Position numbers and translations under genes: made by a program. This document shows, piece after piece, positions 1-8,915 of a DNA stretch of 64,000 nucleotides. The notes beneath the pieces are model-generated. The model was not told the origin of the DNA and searched no databases. It saw nothing but the letters and a program-made list of their open reading frames with translations. Source of the stretch: JAAZBG01 sp964390065 (GTDB lineage: Bacteria; Fibrobacterota; Chitinivibrionia; Chitinivibrionales; Chitinispirillaceae); contig CAYMGX010000001.1 in the NCBI GenBank assembly GCA_964390065.1, forward strand, positions 53,215-117,214, read 5' to 3'. Within the stretch, counting starts at the first letter, position 1; the number at the start of each line of letters is the position of its first letter.

Positions 1-228
1 AAGAGTACTGAAGAAACGTTCCGGGGCTGAAAAAAGTTCTTTTACAGTAAGAAAAAAAACTGTAAGAGGATAATTTTTTGATGCAGGTGACTCCCAAAGA
101 GGTTGTGTTAATTCCGGTGAAGATGGTGGTAACGATAATGTATTGTTATCGGAGTAGAAATTTCCACATGAGGAACAGTTTAAGGTTGAGAATGAATCAA
201 GGCTGTTTCCGCATTTACTGCATATCAT
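1..228 (-). CDS. Zinc-ribbon, Yip1-like membrane protein (5' part only)
   Basis: The first 76 codons of a leftward gene run off the window edge. The ATG at 228-226 is chosen because GAGGAAAC lies just upstream. Cys3/Cys6 and Cys18/Cys21 form two CxxC knuckles, a short zinc ribbon. A Ser/Pro-rich linker follows, then a segment reading TVKELFSAPERFF near residue 61. That segment resembles the stretch just before the membrane helices of Yip1-family proteins, in which zinc ribbon plus Yip1 is a known bacterial arrangement. The membrane part lies outside the window, so the family call is inference; the zinc ribbon is seen directly. It is divergent from hldD. Confidence 0.6.
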   Translation of the reverse strand, partial: MICSKCGNSLDSFSTLNCSSCGNFYSDNNTLSLPPSSPELTQPLWESPASKNYPLTVFFLTVKELFSAPERFFSTL

Positions 229-253
229 GAGTTGTTTCCTCGTTTTTGTTGAT

Positions 254-280
254 TTTTATTCTATTCATTATAGAATAAAA
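254..280. promoter_or_regulatory. Perfect AT-rich inverted repeat, candidate operator
   Basis: The arms TTTTATTCTAT and ATAGAATAAAA (11 bp each) surround a 5-base loop, TCATT. The repeat sits 25 bases upstream of the leftward zinc-ribbon gene and 150 bases upstream of hldD, in their shared divergent promoter region. It could be an operator or a transcript hairpin. No regulator can be assigned. Confidence 0.4.
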
Positions 281-429
281 CAAGCAGGTTTTAAATAACA
301 ACATCTATAGATCCTGAAAATAATACCCGCATTGGTATTTTGGTACTCTATGATTTATTTTAAATTAAAGTATAAATGGATAAAGTTTTTTAAATCAGTT
401 TTTTAGGTTGAATTCACACAGGAGGATAT

Positions 430-1404
430 ATGATAATAGTAACAGGTGGTGCTGGTTTTATAGGAAGTGCAATCGTCTGGAAATTGAATCAGATGGGCAT
501 GAATGATATCATCATTACCGATCATTTGGGAACGAGTGAAAAGTGGAAGAATCTGGTCAATCTGAGATATAACGATTATCTTGACAGAGATGTATTTGTT
601 AAAAAACTTGAGGCAGGCGAGTTTAATTCATCAATTGAAGCTATTTTTCATATGGGAGCATGTTCTGCAACGACAGAAAGAGATGCAGATTATCTGATTG
701 AAAACAACTTTCATTATACATTGCGTCTTGCAAAATGGGCAGTATCCAACAGGTGCAGGTTTATTTATGCATCAAGCGCTGCAACGTATGGTAATGGAGA
801 ATTTGGTTATGATGATACGCACATGAAATTCTATTCGTTAAAGCCGCTGAATATGTATGGTTATTCAAAACATCTTTTTGATTTATATGCCCTGCGCATG
901 GGTTGGCTTGACAAGATAGTCGGCCTGAAATTTTTCAATGTGTTTGGGCCAAATGAATATCATAAGAGTGACATGATGAGTCTTGTATGTAAATCATATC
1001 CGAAAATCAGGGACACTGGAGAAATATCGCTTTTTAAATCACATGTCAATGAGTATAAGGATGGTGAGCAGGTCAGAGATTTTGTTTATGTCAAGGATGC
1101 TGTTGAAATGGTCATGTATTTCTATAAAAATGATTCTGTCAATGGCATATTTAACATTGGTACAGGAAGAGAACATTCGTGGAACGATCTCGCAAATGCG
1201 ATGTTTAAAGCGTGCGGGAAACCATGTAATGTCAGATATATTGATATGCCCGAACAGATCAGGGATAAATATCAGTACTTTACAAAAGCTAATATGGATA
1301 AGCTGGCTGTTCATGGATGTACACACAAATGCATGTCGATGGATGATGCGATCGATGACTATATAAATAATTATCTGAAGCATAACAGATACTTGGGTGA
1401 ATAA
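430..1404 (+). CDS. hldD: ADP-L-glycero-D-manno-heptose 6-epimerase
   Basis: This cytoplasmic short-chain dehydrogenase-type epimerase converts ADP-D-glycero-D-manno-heptose to the L-glycero form used in the lipopolysaccharide inner core. The 324 residues match the family's usual length. GGAGFIG at residues 6-12 is the nucleotide-binding loop. DHLGTSEKWKNLVNL (31-45) is diagnostic for HldD. SSAATYG (115-121) and the YxxxK pair Tyr143/Lys147 give the active site. An AGGAGG site precedes the ATG. It heads a run of closely spaced rightward genes whose other members look flagellar or regulatory, so its place there is unusual; the other heptose genes are not in the window. Confidence 0.95.
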   Translation: MIIVTGGAGFIGSAIVWKLNQMGMNDIIITDHLGTSEKWKNLVNLRYNDYLDRDVFVKKLEAGEFNSSIEAIFHMGACSATTERDADYLIENNFHYTLRLAKWAVSNRCRFIYASSAATYGNGEFGYDDTHMKFYSLKPLNMYGYSKHLFDLYALRMGWLDKIVGLKFFNVFGPNEYHKSDMMSLVCKSYPKIRDTGEISLFKSHVNEYKDGEQVRDFVYVKDAVEMVMYFYKNDSVNGIFNIGTGREHSWNDLANAMFKACGKPCNVRYIDMPEQIRDKYQYFTKANMDKLAVHGCTHKCMSMDDAIDDYINNYLKHNRYLGE

Positions 1405-1421
1405 CATAACAGGAGACAGGT

Positions 1422-2774
1422 ATGCTTACAGGTTGTTCGATAATTACTACCCCCGATGGCCTGAAAGCGTATTTACAGATACAGCCAAAAACGTTGGTCT
1501 TTCCATCAGAGAAAGAAATTGTTGATGAGCTTCATAACAAGGGTATTGTTTTTGGTCTGGATAATCAGGCAATCAGTGCGGTTGCATGCGGGAAAAAGAA
1601 TTCTGGATTAATTGAAGTTGCCAGGGGTATTGCACCATTACCGGGTGTTAATGGCCATATTGAGATTCTGTTTGATATCAATTCTGTTGGAAAACCTAAA
1701 ACACTTGAAGATGGCCGAGTGGATTATCATGAGATCTGCTCTGTTATAAATGTCAAGTGCGATATCCCACTTGCACGCCGCATTCCTCCTGCAGCAGGTG
1801 TTGAAGGAAAAAGTATTTTTGGTAAATCCATTCCACCTCCAATCCCGGACGATGTTGTTCTGATGGCCGGTGTTGGAACCAGGATTTCCTCTGATGATCT
1901 CAATCTGTTGTTGGCATCAATTGAAGGTGCAGTGTCAATTGATAGAGATGGAAAAATTGATGTCAAACGTCAGAGGGTTATTGATAACGATATCGACTAC
2001 TCAACAGGAAATATCAGTTTCGCCGGAGATTTGATTATAAACGGTACTGTCAGGGCCGGTTTTACTGTTGATGTACAGGGGAATTTAAAAGTCTGTGGAA
2101 ATGTTGAGGATACACGGATTAAGTCTGGCGGATGGATAGAGATTGATGGTGGTGCCGTTGGTGCAGGCACAGGATTGATTGAGTGCATCAGTCATGTAAA
2201 AGTACGTCATCTTGAGAATTTCTCCATACGTTCCGGTAATGATGTAGTTATTCATGAGGATTCACTTCACAGCAGTATCGTATCAGAGGGAAAAATCAGG
2301 GCAAAATCCATTATAGGCGGTTCTGTTAATGCGTTTGGAATAGAATGTGATACGGTTGGCAGTACAGCCGAAACGCGTACCGTTCTTGATATAGGGAGAA
2401 TGCATCAGCTTGTTGAAGAGAAGCGTGAACTGAATAAAAAGTCAATAGAATTACGTTCCTATATTCAACAATTGAAAAATGAACAATTTACTCTTGTTCG
2501 TGATAATATGAATGATGAAGGTCTGCTTAGCGGGGAGGATATTAATAAACTTGAAGTTTTAAAAAACAAAACATTGGAATCTATTAGAACTCATGATAAA
2601 ATCAGGCAGAGAATTGACAGTATCAATGAGAAGGAAAAAACAGTCGGTTCCAGTTGCGGAATAATTGCAGAATGTATCTATCCGAACACATTTATCAAAT
2701 TTGGTAATGGGGATCGTCAGGTACAGGAATTATTAAAACATGTCAAGTTGTATGCAGGAGCACAAGGTAATTAG
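1422..2774 (+). CDS. FapA-like (DUF342) polymerisation-domain protein
   Basis: A 450-residue protein of the DUF342/FapA family. The conserved N-terminal region includes VARGIAPLPGVNG and the IPPAAGVEGKSIFG block (about residues 120-135), typical of these proteins. The middle (about 185-310) is Gly/Val-rich with regularly spaced turns, as expected for a right-handed beta-helix. The C-terminal 120 residues are charged and helical, probably coiled coil. Family members often lie near flagellar genes and are linked to polar localisation of flagellar assembly. It starts 17 bases after hldD with a GGAGA site, so it is probably co-transcribed. Family confident, exact role inferred. Confidence 0.85.
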   Translation: MLTGCSIITTPDGLKAYLQIQPKTLVFPSEKEIVDELHNKGIVFGLDNQAISAVACGKKNSGLIEVARGIAPLPGVNGHIEILFDINSVGKPKTLEDGRVDYHEICSVINVKCDIPLARRIPPAAGVEGKSIFGKSIPPPIPDDVVLMAGVGTRISSDDLNLLLASIEGAVSIDRDGKIDVKRQRVIDNDIDYSTGNISFAGDLIINGTVRAGFTVDVQGNLKVCGNVEDTRIKSGGWIEIDGGAVGAGTGLIECISHVKVRHLENFSIRSGNDVVIHEDSLHSSIVSEGKIRAKSIIGGSVNAFGIECDTVGSTAETRTVLDIGRMHQLVEEKRELNKKSIELRSYIQQLKNEQFTLVRDNMNDEGLLSGEDINKLEVLKNKTLESIRTHDKIRQRIDSINEKEKTVGSSCGIIAECIYPNTFIKFGNGDRQVQELLKHVKLYAGAQGN

Positions 2775-2775
2775 C

Positions 2776-4779
2776 ATGTCTCAGGTATATTTGCGTTCGA
2801 TAGCAATCCTTTCTATAGTATGTATTCTGTCAACATTGTCTGCTGCTGCGCCTGGTGATGATGAAACCGGTAATTATATTCATTATCGTCTGGGTATTAA
2901 ATATAAAGAGGAGAAACGGTATGATGATGCAATTGAGGAGTTCAGGAAAACGCTGGCATCGTATCCGGATAACTATGCTGCATACATGCATGTAGCAGAA
3001 ATCCGCTCATTGCAGGGTGAACATAACCTTGCGGCTTACAATTTAAAGAAGGCGCTTCAGTATAATCCCGGCTGGAACAAAGCTCATAAAATGCTTGCCC
3101 GGGAATATGAACTTGACGGTCAGGTACAGAATGCGGTCACCGAATTACAAATTTATATGCAGTTATGTGATCCTGCTGAACGTGATAGTATTCAAAAGGT
3201 AATAGACCGTTTAATTGTAAAAGGGCCTCAGTTACAATCTTTGCAGACAAGTAAAAATGATCAGTCAAAACAGGTAACAAGAACGGAACTGTCAAAGGAG
3301 AAAAATCCGGCCCAGCTGGGTGTACCGGCAAAGGATGCTGTACGCAAACAATTTCCGGTGGTGTTGGCTGGTACCGGAAATGAGGGGGCAGACCTGTTGT
3401 TTAAAGAAGCGGTACAACTTTATGAATCGAAAAAATATCCGGAAGCGCTTGATAAATTGAAACAGATACGAAGTGTTGTTCCATCATTTTCCGGAGTCTA
3501 CTATTTTGCCGGATTGATCCGCAGGGAAACCGGTCAGAATAAAATGGCCAAAATTAACTTTCTTAAAGGTGTCGACTATCCATCAGAAGGTTATAATTCA
3601 TATTTACATTTAGGTAAAATTCTTGCAGAAGAGCAAAACTATAACGAAGCGATAAAGTATATGTCGTTGTTTGTTGAGAAGGCATCATCAGAGACTGATA
3701 AAAAAAACGGGCGGGACCTGATTGCATTATATCGTAAAAAAATGGGTGGTGGAACAGTTGATAAAAATTTACCAGAAACTTCATTAAAAATGCAAGGTAT
3801 CGGTGAAGAACCTGATAGTAATGATCCTGTTGCCGGCCGCGTTATTCCTCATGAGAAATATATTACACCGATAGAGATTCAGATTGATTCATTATTATCA
3901 ATGATGACTGTTGATACACTGACAGACGCCGGGCAGAAATTACTTGGTGGAATCCGTGCGTTTCAAAACTCCAATTATGATCAGGCAATAAAGGAGTTCA
4001 GGCGTATCCTGGCATCTAATCCTGCGGGTACTGTCGCATTGAACAGCATTTACAATACGGGAGTGTGTTATTATAAACTGCATCTGTTTAAAGATGCTGA
4101 GAATCAATTCCAGCAGGTGATTGAAAAGTTTCCGGATCATTGGGCTGCATCACAATCACTTTTCTTAAAAGCCTGCACCTATCTTGAAAGAAAAGATAAC
4201 GGAGTTGCCGAGAAACTGCTCAGGAAATTTCTACAGGAAAATAAGGATCACCACTGGACTGGATATGCTTATGAGCGTCTTGGGGATGCATATCTTGAAA
4301 TGGGACAGGATAAGAAAACAATTGATGCCTATGTACAGGCAGTCGCAAAAGTCAGTAACCCTGCTGATCATGTAAGAATTTATTTCAAGACCGGAAATGT
4401 GTATCTAAAGCTTGATAATCCATCCAGGGCAATTGATGCATTCAAGCAGGCAATTACAATCGGGGAGAAACGGTCAGTGTTCACAAGAGTCCCTGATGCC
4501 TATTACCGGATTGCTGACGAAATGTATAAACAAAAGGAATATAAAAACGCCCTTGAATACTATACAAAAGTAACCCGTAAATATACAGCGTTTCAGGAAA
4601 CACCCTGGGGGTTATTTCAGATCGGTACTATTTACAAAAACCTTAAAGATTTCCAGAAAGCTATAGATACTTTTAAGGATTTGATCGATCGTTTTTCCGA
4701 TGATTATTGGGCCAGGCAGGCGAAAGCCAAAATGGAAGATACGATTTGGGAAAGTGAATATCAGAATGTTCTTAGATAA
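2776..4779 (+). CDS. Secreted tetratricopeptide-repeat protein
   Basis: About 667 residues. The ATG at 2776 is preferred over an in-frame ATG at 2740 because it starts a clear signal peptide (hydrophobic stretch LRSIAILSIVCILS, cleavage after an Ala run) and sits just past the fapA-like stop. After the signal come TPR motifs (about residues 35-135), a less ordered Lys/Gln-rich linker (140-190), a second TPR set (200-300), another linker, and a long C-terminal TPR array (about 380-660) resembling outer-membrane assembly or Tol-Pal helper proteins. It is probably a periplasmic scaffold. The neighbours suggest an envelope or flagellar role, but nothing in the sequence names a partner. Confidence 0.8.
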   Translation: MSQVYLRSIAILSIVCILSTLSAAAPGDDETGNYIHYRLGIKYKEEKRYDDAIEEFRKTLASYPDNYAAYMHVAEIRSLQGEHNLAAYNLKKALQYNPGWNKAHKMLAREYELDGQVQNAVTELQIYMQLCDPAERDSIQKVIDRLIVKGPQLQSLQTSKNDQSKQVTRTELSKEKNPAQLGVPAKDAVRKQFPVVLAGTGNEGADLLFKEAVQLYESKKYPEALDKLKQIRSVVPSFSGVYYFAGLIRRETGQNKMAKINFLKGVDYPSEGYNSYLHLGKILAEEQNYNEAIKYMSLFVEKASSETDKKNGRDLIALYRKKMGGGTVDKNLPETSLKMQGIGEEPDSNDPVAGRVIPHEKYITPIEIQIDSLLSMMTVDTLTDAGQKLLGGIRAFQNSNYDQAIKEFRRILASNPAGTVALNSIYNTGVCYYKLHLFKDAENQFQQVIEKFPDHWAASQSLFLKACTYLERKDNGVAEKLLRKFLQENKDHHWTGYAYERLGDAYLEMGQDKKTIDAYVQAVAKVSNPADHVRIYFKTGNVYLKLDNPSRAIDAFKQAITIGEKRSVFTRVPDAYYRIADEMYKQKEYKNALEYYTKVTRKYTAFQETPWGLFQIGTIYKNLKDFQKAIDTFKDLIDRFSDDYWARQAKAKMEDTIWESEYQNVLR

Positions 4780-4812
4780 ATCACTCAACAAAACGATAAG
4801 TAGTTGAATTAT

Positions 4813-5202
4813 ATGAATGACAATGATATACTAATAATTCGTGAATTAATTGAATCATACAGGAAACAATGTGACTGGTATGATCAGCTTCGGGTGATGG
4901 ATCAGAAAATTCTAAGCAGACTGATCCTTTCACGTGGTGATATGCACGAGATGATGTATAGTTTTGAAAAGAAAAAAATGTTAATTGACAACCTCGAAAT
5001 TGAACGCACTCGTACATCAGATGCCGTGCAATATTGGCAAAAGATAAAAAGTACGTTTCCAGAGTGTGATGATACTGAAGAGTTGAATGCAATTCTCGAA
5101 AAGACTACAAATACAATTAAGGGTTTTCTTGATGAAGAAGAGAAAATTAAGAAGTATATCGAAGGTATTGTCAAGAAAGAAACGTCTCAGATTTCCCAGT
5201 GA
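4813..5202 (+). CDS. FlgN-like helical coiled-coil protein
   Basis: About 129 residues, almost wholly alpha-helical and charged. The heptad-like pattern, with long helices around residues 5-75 and 85-125, resembles the FlgN family of export chaperones for flagellar hook-associated proteins. No diagnostic motif is present, so the call rests on size, fold character and position between an envelope TPR protein and a flagellar-type two-component pair. The start is uncertain: TTG at 4804 is also in frame, and neither has a clear ribosome binding site. Alternatives are a generic coiled-coil regulator or a TPR-protein partner. Confidence 0.55.
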   Translation: MNDNDILIIRELIESYRKQCDWYDQLRVMDQKILSRLILSRGDMHEMMYSFEKKKMLIDNLEIERTRTSDAVQYWQKIKSTFPECDDTEELNAILEKTTNTIKGFLDEEEKIKKYIEGIVKKETSQISQ

Positions 5203-5279
5203 ACCGTTTTGTTTTCATTCCGCATTCATCGATGTATTTGTAAAAAACCATTCCATTTATAACAACGGAGAGATCGTAG

Positions 5280-6545
5280 TTGTCAAATAATACCAGCAAT
5301 ATCGATCTTTCATCAATGTCGCCGGAGATTTTTGAATCTCTCAGAAATGCTTTTTCTGAATTTCAGGAAAAAGCGGAACGGCTTAGTAGTGCTTATGAGG
5401 CAATGCAGGCTGATTTCAAAAAAATAAACATTGAACTTGACAAAAAAAACAGTGAACTTGAGGAAAGCCTGACTCGTCAGGAGGAGATGCGTACCTATTT
5501 AAACAGCATTCTCGAAAGTATGGAAAATGGTGTAATCGGCGTTGATATTGAGGGAAATATTACACATTTTAACAGGGCTGCATCTGAAATAACCGGATAT
5601 GATGTTACAAATGTCATGTATAAACCATTTGTTGATTTCTTTGGCAGCGACACTCAGGAAGAACCGATGCTGCTTCATGTTTTAAACACCGGAAAAGAGC
5701 AGCTTCGGGATGAAAAAGTCATATGGCATAGTGATGGGCATCCGGTACCTGTATCGTATCAGACTGCAATTCTTCGTGACAGCAAAGGCACACGAATCGG
5801 GGCTGTCGAGATCTTCAGTGATATTTCCAGAATCAAGGCACTTGAAAAAGAGATGCAGCAGGCAAAAACCATGGCCGCACTCGGTGAGATGTCTGCAACA
5901 GTTGCACATGAGATCCGTAATCCGCTCGGGGCAATGGGGGTATGGGCCGGTTTACTGGAGAGAGATATAAGCGTTGATGATCCTCGCCGAAAAACACTTG
6001 GGAAAATTATCGAAGGGTTATCAAAACTTAACAAAATAGTATCTAATCTTCTTGTCTATACCCGTCCGGTAAAAACAGAGTTGCGCAAAGTGCAAATTGA
6101 CAAGGTTGTAGCAGAAATTATCGACTTTGTCCAGATAGAAATTGAACGGCTCAGGCAGAATATTGTTATAGAACGAAAATTTTGTGATCATCCTGTTTTT
6201 GTTCTTGTTGATCCGGAGAAAATGGGGCAGGTTGTGTTGAATTTATGTTTGAATGCAATCCAGGCAATGCCAGAAAATGGCACTCTTACGGTTCATATTG
6301 ATAAACAGGATGATGCCGGGCATGGATATGCAGTATTTACCATTGCTGATACCGGAATCGGAATTGAAAAAGAACTGATCAATAAAATATTTGATCCTTT
6401 TTTTACTACAAAAGAAAATGGAACCGGGCTGGGGCTTGCGATAGTAAAGAAGTTTGTTGAGTCTCACAGTGGTTATATTGATATAAAAAGTGTATCAGGT
6501 GAAGGTACTCAGGTTAAAGTTTTTCTGCCGTTATTAAAGGAGTAG
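5280..6545 (+). CDS. PAS-domain sensor histidine kinase (AtoS/FlrB type)
   Basis: A cytoplasmic histidine kinase of 421 residues with no membrane helices. Residues 20-70 form a coiled coil, 72-185 a PAS domain, and 190-260 the dimerisation helix with phospho-acceptor His210 in VAHEIRNPLG. The ATP-binding domain follows, with the N box (NLCLNAIQAM), DTGIGI and GTGLGLAIV. The TTG start at 5280 has GGAGAG upstream; an internal ATG at 5316 is less likely. It ends 10 bases before the sigma-54 regulator, which is surely its partner. The soluble PAS arrangement matches FlrB/FleS kinases that time flagellar gene expression; the signal is unknown. Confidence 0.9.
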   Translation: MSNNTSNIDLSSMSPEIFESLRNAFSEFQEKAERLSSAYEAMQADFKKINIELDKKNSELEESLTRQEEMRTYLNSILESMENGVIGVDIEGNITHFNRAASEITGYDVTNVMYKPFVDFFGSDTQEEPMLLHVLNTGKEQLRDEKVIWHSDGHPVPVSYQTAILRDSKGTRIGAVEIFSDISRIKALEKEMQQAKTMAALGEMSATVAHEIRNPLGAMGVWAGLLERDISVDDPRRKTLGKIIEGLSKLNKIVSNLLVYTRPVKTELRKVQIDKVVAEIIDFVQIEIERLRQNIVIERKFCDHPVFVLVDPEKMGQVVLNLCLNAIQAMPENGTLTVHIDKQDDAGHGYAVFTIADTGIGIEKELINKIFDPFFTTKENGTGLGLAIVKKFVESHSGYIDIKSVSGEGTQVKVFLPLLKE

Positions 6546-6555
6546 AGGAAAGAAA

Positions 6556-7920
6556 ATGGTAAACAAACGAATCCTTGTTGTTGATGATAATGAACTGTTC
6601 AGGGAATCAATTGTGGAAACCTTACGACGGCAGAATTATACTGTTGATGCTGCTAAAGATGGTCCTAATGCATTGCAAATGGTGCAGATCAACAAATATA
6701 ATCTTGTTATTTCCGATATGAAAATGCCCGGAATGACAGGTATTCAGCTACTTGAAAATATCAAGAAACTTGATCCTGATATGCCGTTTTTGATTATTAC
6801 CGCATACGGGGCAATTGAAACTGCTGTTGACGCAATGAAAAAAGGTGCATACGATTTTCTTCAGAAATCCGACAGTCTCATTCGAGAACTTGAATTGACA
6901 GTTGAACGAACGCTTCAGTTTCAATCGTTACTCGCTGAAAACAGGAACCTTAAATCAGTAATTAAAAAACAGACTGATTTTATTGGTCATAATAATGTAA
7001 TGAACGAGATTCGTTTGATGATAAATTCAGTTGCAGAGAGCAAATCAACAGTGCTTATAACCGGGGAGTCAGGGACTGGAAAAGAATTAATTGCACGGGC
7101 AATACATTTTCAGAGTAAACGGAATAATGGCCCTTTTGTAAAGGTTAATTGTGCAGCGCTTCCTGAAGGGTTAATTGAATCTGAATTGTTTGGACATGAA
7201 AAAGGTGCATTCACGGGTGCGATAAAGCAGAAAAAAGGCATGTTCGAGAGCGCATCGGGTGGAAGTCTGCTGCTTGATGAAATCGGGGAGATGCCGATGA
7301 TTGCTCAGGCAAAACTGCTTCGCGTTCTTCAGGAAAAAGAGATACACAAGGTCGGTGGTGATGATCCCATAGAGGTTGACGTACGTGTAATTGCTACTAC
7401 TAACCGTGACCTTGAGAGTCAGGTACGTGATGGATTCTTCCGTGAGGACCTTTTTTACCGGCTGAATGTTTTTCATGTACATCTGCCACCACTGCATGAC
7501 CGTAAAGATGATATTCCGGAAATGGTGGCTCATTTTATCCGGAAGTTCAATCTTGAAAACGGTTTCCATGTGGAAGGACTTGATGATAGTTGTATTCCGG
7601 TGATTACATCATATAACTGGCCCGGCAATATCAGGGAACTCGAGAATGCTGTTGAACGGGCTGTTGTATTGACAAAAACAGGCTTGATAAAACCGGAGAT
7701 GTTCAAATTCCATACACGGTTGCATCACGATGATGCAACTGGTTTACAGCCGGGAACTACAGTTGCTGAAGCTGAAAAGCAGTTAATTTACAAGACGCTT
7801 GATCATTGTAATAACAACCGGACAAAAGCCGCAGAACTATTGGGAATTTCAATACGAACACTGCGAAATAAACTTAACGAGTATGATGGACGGGTGGCGG
7901 ATGAGAATGAGGGTGAGTAG
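6556..7920 (+). CDS. Sigma-54-dependent response regulator (NtrC/FlrC type)
   Basis: A transcription activator of 454 residues. The receiver domain (1-120) has the acidic pair Asp10/Asp11 and phospho-acceptor Asp54 in SDMKMPG. The AAA+ domain (about 140-375) has Walker A GESGTGKE near residue 170 and the sigma-54 contact loop GAFTGA at 217-222. The Fis-type helix-turn-helix is at the end (NRTKAAELLGISIRTLRNKL). Phosphorylation by the adjacent kinase would license it to open sigma-54 promoters. All catalytic elements are intact. Its targets are unknown; the FapA-like and FlgN-like neighbours make flagellar genes the leading guess. Confidence 0.93.
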   Translation: MVNKRILVVDDNELFRESIVETLRRQNYTVDAAKDGPNALQMVQINKYNLVISDMKMPGMTGIQLLENIKKLDPDMPFLIITAYGAIETAVDAMKKGAYDFLQKSDSLIRELELTVERTLQFQSLLAENRNLKSVIKKQTDFIGHNNVMNEIRLMINSVAESKSTVLITGESGTGKELIARAIHFQSKRNNGPFVKVNCAALPEGLIESELFGHEKGAFTGAIKQKKGMFESASGGSLLLDEIGEMPMIAQAKLLRVLQEKEIHKVGGDDPIEVDVRVIATTNRDLESQVRDGFFREDLFYRLNVFHVHLPPLHDRKDDIPEMVAHFIRKFNLENGFHVEGLDDSCIPVITSYNWPGNIRELENAVERAVVLTKTGLIKPEMFKFHTRLHHDDATGLQPGTTVAEAEKQLIYKTLDHCNNNRTKAAELLGISIRTLRNKLNEYDGRVADENEGE

Positions 7921-7953
7921 TTTGTGAAATACTTCTGTAACCGATTGACCGTT

Positions 7954-8811
7954 CTACTCTGCAATAAGATATTTTCCACGTTCGCATCTGACAATATTTT
8001 CATGCACAAGCTGCGAGAGTACCGGGAGCAATGATTCCGTGTCATTATTGAGCAATGATGACAGGCTTTTAGTTGTACAGGATTTGTTTTCCAGAAGTAC
8101 TTTCAAGATTTTTCCGCGAAGTTCGCGTCTGGAGCCCCTGAAAGCAGTCTGTTTCTTATATGATCTGCTTTTTTTCGATTCGTTACCAATTGACTTTTTT
8201 ATCATAGTCCCGTAATCCATCATGGCAGAATACCACTCCCTTGGATTCTTTATGTCAAGTACTTTTTCTGCAGCATCCATTAACAATATGTCATTTATGT
8301 TTTGTTTATCTCTGAAGAAATGGTAGATGAGCACTGTACGAATATTAGTTTCAAGAAAAACAACCGGTTTATTAAATGCGAATGCGGTAATCGATGCTGC
8401 TGTTGCATTTCCTATACCGGGAAGTGTTCTTAATTGCTCCGGTGAATCAGGTAAGGTACAGCCAAATGTTTGAACAATCATTCTTGCTGCATTTCTGAGA
8501 GCCATTGCCCGTCGATTATACCCAAGCCCTTTCCAGGCTGCAAGAACATCTTCAAGGCTGGATTCTGCCAGCGTTCTGAAATCAGGAAATAATCCGGTGA
8601 AGTCAATAAATTTGCTGATAACTCTGTCAACCTGTGTCTGCTGCAACATCACTTCAGAAATAAAAATGTGGTATGGATTGTAATCTGTACGCCAGGGAAG
8701 ATGTGCTCTGGAATTGCTTCTGTAATATGAATACACTAATTTACGAAATGCAATAATATCTTGTTTTGATGGTATATCAAAGGAGAACTCAAATGAACTT
8801 TGTGATAACAC
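7954..8811 (-). CDS. MutY-like HhH-GPD DNA glycosylase lacking Fe-S cluster
   Basis: A 285-residue protein clearly related to A/G-specific adenine glycosylase. It has LPWR (38-41), SEVMLQQTQV with catalytic-type Glu53, GLGYNRRA, and the helix-hairpin-helix LPGIGNATA (130-138). Two departures stand out: the catalytic Asp of the LDGNV motif is Glu154 (FLETNI), and the four cysteines that bind the 4Fe-4S cluster are absent. The cluster region is replaced by a basic stretch around residues 205-230. The C-terminal 60 residues look like a winged helix instead of the NUDIX-like domain. GTG start with AAAGGAA upstream. A short Fe-S-free MutY-like branch exists in other bacteria, so this may be a member. 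Confidence 0.8.
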   Translation of the reverse strand: MLSQSSFEFSFDIPSKQDIIAFRKLVYSYYRSNSRAHLPWRTDYNPYHIFISEVMLQQTQVDRVISKFIDFTGLFPDFRTLAESSLEDVLAAWKGLGYNRRAMALRNAARMIVQTFGCTLPDSPEQLRTLPGIGNATAASITAFAFNKPVVFLETNIRTVLIYHFFRDKQNINDILLMDAAEKVLDIKNPREWYSAMMDYGTMIKKSIGNESKKSRSYKKQTAFRGSRRELRGKILKVLLENKSCTTKSLSSLLNNDTESLLPVLSQLVHENIVRCERGKYLIAE

Positions 8812-8915
8812 CGACGTTCCTTTAATATCCTGCTAATTGTTGCTCAGTGTGTTAAAAACTTACGTTATACGTTCTATAGAAGAAAAACTAACGATCCTTT
8901 GCCTGGCATCATTTG

